The translations under genes were made by a program, and so were the position numbers. This document shows positions 4,604 to 6,854 of a stretch of 6,854 nt of DNA, piece by piece. Source of the DNA: DALYJJ01 sp031969915 (GTDB lineage: Bacteria > Acidobacteriota > Terriglobia > Bryobacterales > Bryobacteraceae); contig DALYJJ010000228.1 of assembly GCA_031969915.1 (NCBI GenBank), positions 1-6,854 on the forward strand, read 5' to 3'. How positions within the stretch are numbered: position 1 is the stretch's first letter; every line of letters starts with the position of its first letter. The notes beneath the pieces are model-generated. The model ran no database searches and had not been told where the DNA came from. It saw only the letters and a list, made by a program, of their open reading frames with translations.

Positions 4604-6854
4604 ATGAGGTTGTCAAGAACGCAGAGTTTCGTTCAGACGGCGATGGCCGCCGTGATCGGGCTGTTGTTGATCGCGCCGCTGGGGATGGCCCAGTTGCGTA
4701 TTACGGGCGTGATTTCGGGGACCGTGCAGGACCCGACTGGGGCCGCCGTCCCGGGAGCGAAGGTCTCACTGAAGGACCAAGGGACCGGAATCGTGAAGGA
4801 GACGAAGTCGGGCGAGTCGGGGACGTTCGTGTTTCCGGATCTGGCAAACGGCAGCTACGAGATGACGGTGACGGCCCAGGGTTTCTCGACGGTGGTGCTG
4901 AAGGGCATCAGTGTGCAGACAAGCCAGACGACCGACGTGCCGGTGAAACTGGAACTCGGCCAGCAAGCGCAAACGGTGACGGTGGAGGGGACTGCGCCGG
5001 TGCTGGAGACGGTAGCGCAGTTGGTGACGACGACGCAGTCGCGCGAGACGATCACGCAGTTGCCGGTGTTGAACCGGAGCAACGTGCTGGCGTTGGCGCG
5101 CCTGGCGCCGGGGGCTTCGCCTCCGGGGGGAGGGAGCACCCGCTATAACAATCTGCCGGGTGGGGCGGTGAATGTGACCGTCGATGGGATCAACAATGCA
5201 TCGAACGGTTTCAAGAGCGGCGGCACGGTGTTCTTCGCGACCGTGCCGGTGCGCCTGGGCGCGGTGGAAGAAGTCTCCGTGGAGACGGGTGGAATGGGTG
5301 CCGACTCGGGCGCGCAGAGCGGGGCGAACATCAAGTTCGTGACGCGGCGAGGGGGAGCGCAGTATCACGGCAGCCTCTTCTACGAGCCGCGCAGCGAGCA
5401 GTTCAACGCCAACACGTGGGTCCGCAATGCGAACGCGGCGACGGGAAAGCGCGTCTATTTCCGGCAGCACGATTACGGCGGCAACATCGGCGGCCGGGTG
5501 GTGCCCTTTGGCTATCTGAAGGACAAGCTCTTCTTCTTCGCCAACTACGAGCGCATCTACGGGCCGCGCACAGCGGACCGCCGCGTGACGGTGCTGACGC
5601 CGGCGGCGCAGCGTGGTGAATACACCTATCTCGTGAACGGGACCACGGATCAGACGCGGACGGTGAACGTGCTGAACCTGGCGCGAACAGGGGGCTTCCG
5701 GAACACGATCGACCCGGTTTCGCAGGCGATCATGAACATCAACAACGAAATCCCCAAGTACGCCGTGCAGGTTCCGGACAACAACTTCAACACCGACGAA
5801 TACGCCTGGAGCGCGGAGAACAATCTCTGGCAGCAGTTCCCGGCGACCCGGTTCGACTACCACGCAACCGCGTCGCAGCAGATCACCTTTTCCTGGAACT
5901 ACTACCATTCGTGGCAGGCGGGCGAGCGGCGTTTGCCGGTACCCGACGTGAACCGCACCAACCCCTTCCGGCTCGGCTACTTCGTTTGGTCCGCGGCACT
6001 CCAATCCACTTTGAAGCCGACGGTGTTCAACGAATTCCGCTACGGGATTCAACATAGCGGCGACACCAACGCGTTTGCCCCGAACGGCCTGCACTACACG
6101 TTCAACAACCGGCCGCTGCGCATCGGCCAGACGCTGCCCTTCGGCGGCACGGGCACACCGCTGCGCGGACCCGTGGTTCCCTACATCGACCAGCAGAACG
6201 TCACCGGCCGGCACTGGATCGCCACGATGTACGACACCATGACGTGGATCCGGAACAAGCACACGTACACGATGGGCTTCAGCTTCCGAAGCACGGACTG
6301 GAAGGATACGGGGGAGGTCTTCCCGATCCCTACCTACACACTCGGAACGCCCACCGGAGATCCGGTGCCAGGCCTGCTCTTCACGGCCGCCAACATGCCC
6401 GGCGCGATCAACACGGAGTTTGGCAATTCCACCGCCGCCGCGCTCTATAACAGCCTGATCGGCCGGGTCGCCCAGGCCAACTTCACGCGCGTGGTGAACC
6501 CGGACACGTACCAATACGACGGTTTCCACAACTGGACATGGACGCGTTCGCTGATGGGCGGCGCGTTCGTGCAGGACCGCTGGCGCATCAAGCCGAGCTT
6601 GACTCTGAACTACGGCGTGCGCTGGGAAGTGCAGGGGCCCATGTACGACGTGAAGGCGATCACCGCCGTGCCCGACCAGGCCAGCGTGTTCGGACCTTCG
6701 AGCGGACTCTTCTCCCCGGGCACGCTCAGCGGAAACAACAATCCGACGGCGGAGGTAGGCCGGCAGGCGTTCAACACGGACTTCAATAACTTCGCGCCCA
6801 ACGTGGGCTTCGCCTGGAATCCGAACCACTCCTCAGGCTGGCTGGGGCGGCTCT
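4604..6854 (+). CDS. TonB-dependent receptor with N-terminal carboxypeptidase-regulatory-like domain (Oar-like; 3' end cut by window)
   Basis: The frame is open from ATG 4604 to the right edge: 750 codons, no stop. Usual family length is about 1,000-1,200 residues, so the C-terminal barrel is missing. Residues 1-29 form a signal peptide (basic MRLSR, hydrophobic VIGLLLIAPLG, likely cut after MA). Residues 35-120 are a CarboxypepD_reg-like beta sandwich (GVISGTVQDPTGAAVPGAKV, SGTFVFPDLANGSYEMTV, GISV). Residues 135-255 are the plug: ITQLPVLNRSNVLALARLAPG, VTVDGINN (Asp194), VEEVSVETGGMGADSGAQSG. The barrel starts near GAQYHGSLFYE (251-261). Later family-typical strands are FVQDRWRIKPSLTLNYGVRW (from 655) and DFNNFAPNVGFAWNP (726-740). 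It should sit in the outer membrane and import a large or scarce solute using TonB energy; the sequence does not reveal the substrate. It is transcribed divergently from the hydroxyproline operon, behind a LacI-type operator. Such receptors are multiplied in Acidobacteriota. Confidence 0.95.
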   Translation, partial: MRLSRTQSFVQTAMAAVIGLLLIAPLGMAQLRITGVISGTVQDPTGAAVPGAKVSLKDQGTGIVKETKSGESGTFVFPDLANGSYEMTVTAQGFSTVVLKGISVQTSQTTDVPVKLELGQQAQTVTVEGTAPVLETVAQLVTTTQSRETITQLPVLNRSNVLALARLAPGASPPGGGSTRYNNLPGGAVNVTVDGINNASNGFKSGGTVFFATVPVRLGAVEEVSVETGGMGADSGAQSGANIKFVTRRGGAQYHGSLFYEPRSEQFNANTWVRNANAATGKRVYFRQHDYGGNIGGRVVPFGYLKDKLFFFANYERIYGPRTADRRVTVLTPAAQRGEYTYLVNGTTDQTRTVNVLNLARTGGFRNTIDPVSQAIMNINNEIPKYAVQVPDNNFNTDEYAWSAENNLWQQFPATRFDYHATASQQITFSWNYYHSWQAGERRLPVPDVNRTNPFRLGYFVWSAALQSTLKPTVFNEFRYGIQHSGDTNAFAPNGLHYTFNNRPLRIGQTLPFGGTGTPLRGPVVPYIDQQNVTGRHWIATMYDTMTWIRNKHTYTMGFSFRSTDWKDTGEVFPIPTYTLGTPTGDPVPGLLFTAANMPGAINTEFGNSTAAALYNSLIGRVAQANFTRVVNPDTYQYDGFHNWTWTRSLMGGAFVQDRWRIKPSLTLNYGVRWEVQGPMYDVKAITAVPDQASVFGPSSGLFSPGTLSGNNNPTAEVGRQAFNTDFNNFAPNVGFAWNPNHSSGWLGRL

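Noticed and set aside
4766..6829. A 687-codon open frame on the minus strand, antisense to the TonB-dependent receptor
   Set aside because: Its product is rich in Arg, His and Val with no recognisable domain, while the plus strand encodes a clear signal peptide, CarboxypepD_reg, plug and barrel. The open antisense frame follows from strong G/C third-position use in the receptor codons.

Overview
The window is GC-rich, with dense and tightly packed genes. It looks like a chromosomal piece of an Acidobacteriota-like bacterium. The lineage is inferred from gene content, above all an Oar-type TonB-dependent receptor carrying an N-terminal carboxypeptidase-regulatory-like domain and a secreted DUF885 protein; no rRNA or other phylogenetic marker is present. 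There are five protein genes, no RNA genes, no CRISPR array and no mobile element.

Left part (1-4367, all on the minus strand, transcribed right to left): four genes that look like one operon. They are a secreted DUF885 putative metallopeptidase (2619-4367), a 4-hydroxyproline 2-epimerase (1658-2593), an FAD-dependent DAO-family oxidoreductase resembling the D-hydroxyproline dehydrogenase beta subunit (558-1661), and a fused [2Fe-2S]/FAD-NAD(P) oxidoreductase (1-565, cut by the left edge). The gap between the first two is 25 bp. The next two junctions are a 4-bp GTGA overlap and an 8-bp ATGCATAA overlap. Together the last three genes would convert trans-4-hydroxy-L-proline to cis-4-hydroxy-D-proline and then oxidise it to pyrroline-4-hydroxy-2-carboxylate. 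The remaining pathway steps (deaminase and 2-oxoglutarate semialdehyde dehydrogenase) would be expected beyond the left edge if the pathway is complete.

Middle (4368-4603): a 236-bp divergent regulatory region. Two predicted sigma70-type promoters point in opposite directions and overlap each other. The rightward gene has a near-perfect ribosome binding site and, just before it, a 14-bp operator-like palindrome of the LacI/CcpA type.

Right part (4604-6854, plus strand): a TonB-dependent outer membrane receptor, open to the right edge with 750 codons visible. A plausible but unproven reading of the whole locus is the use of hydroxyproline-containing peptides such as collagen fragments: import by the receptor, cleavage by the DUF885 protein, and catabolism by the operon. 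The sugar-type operator in front of the receptor argues for some caution.
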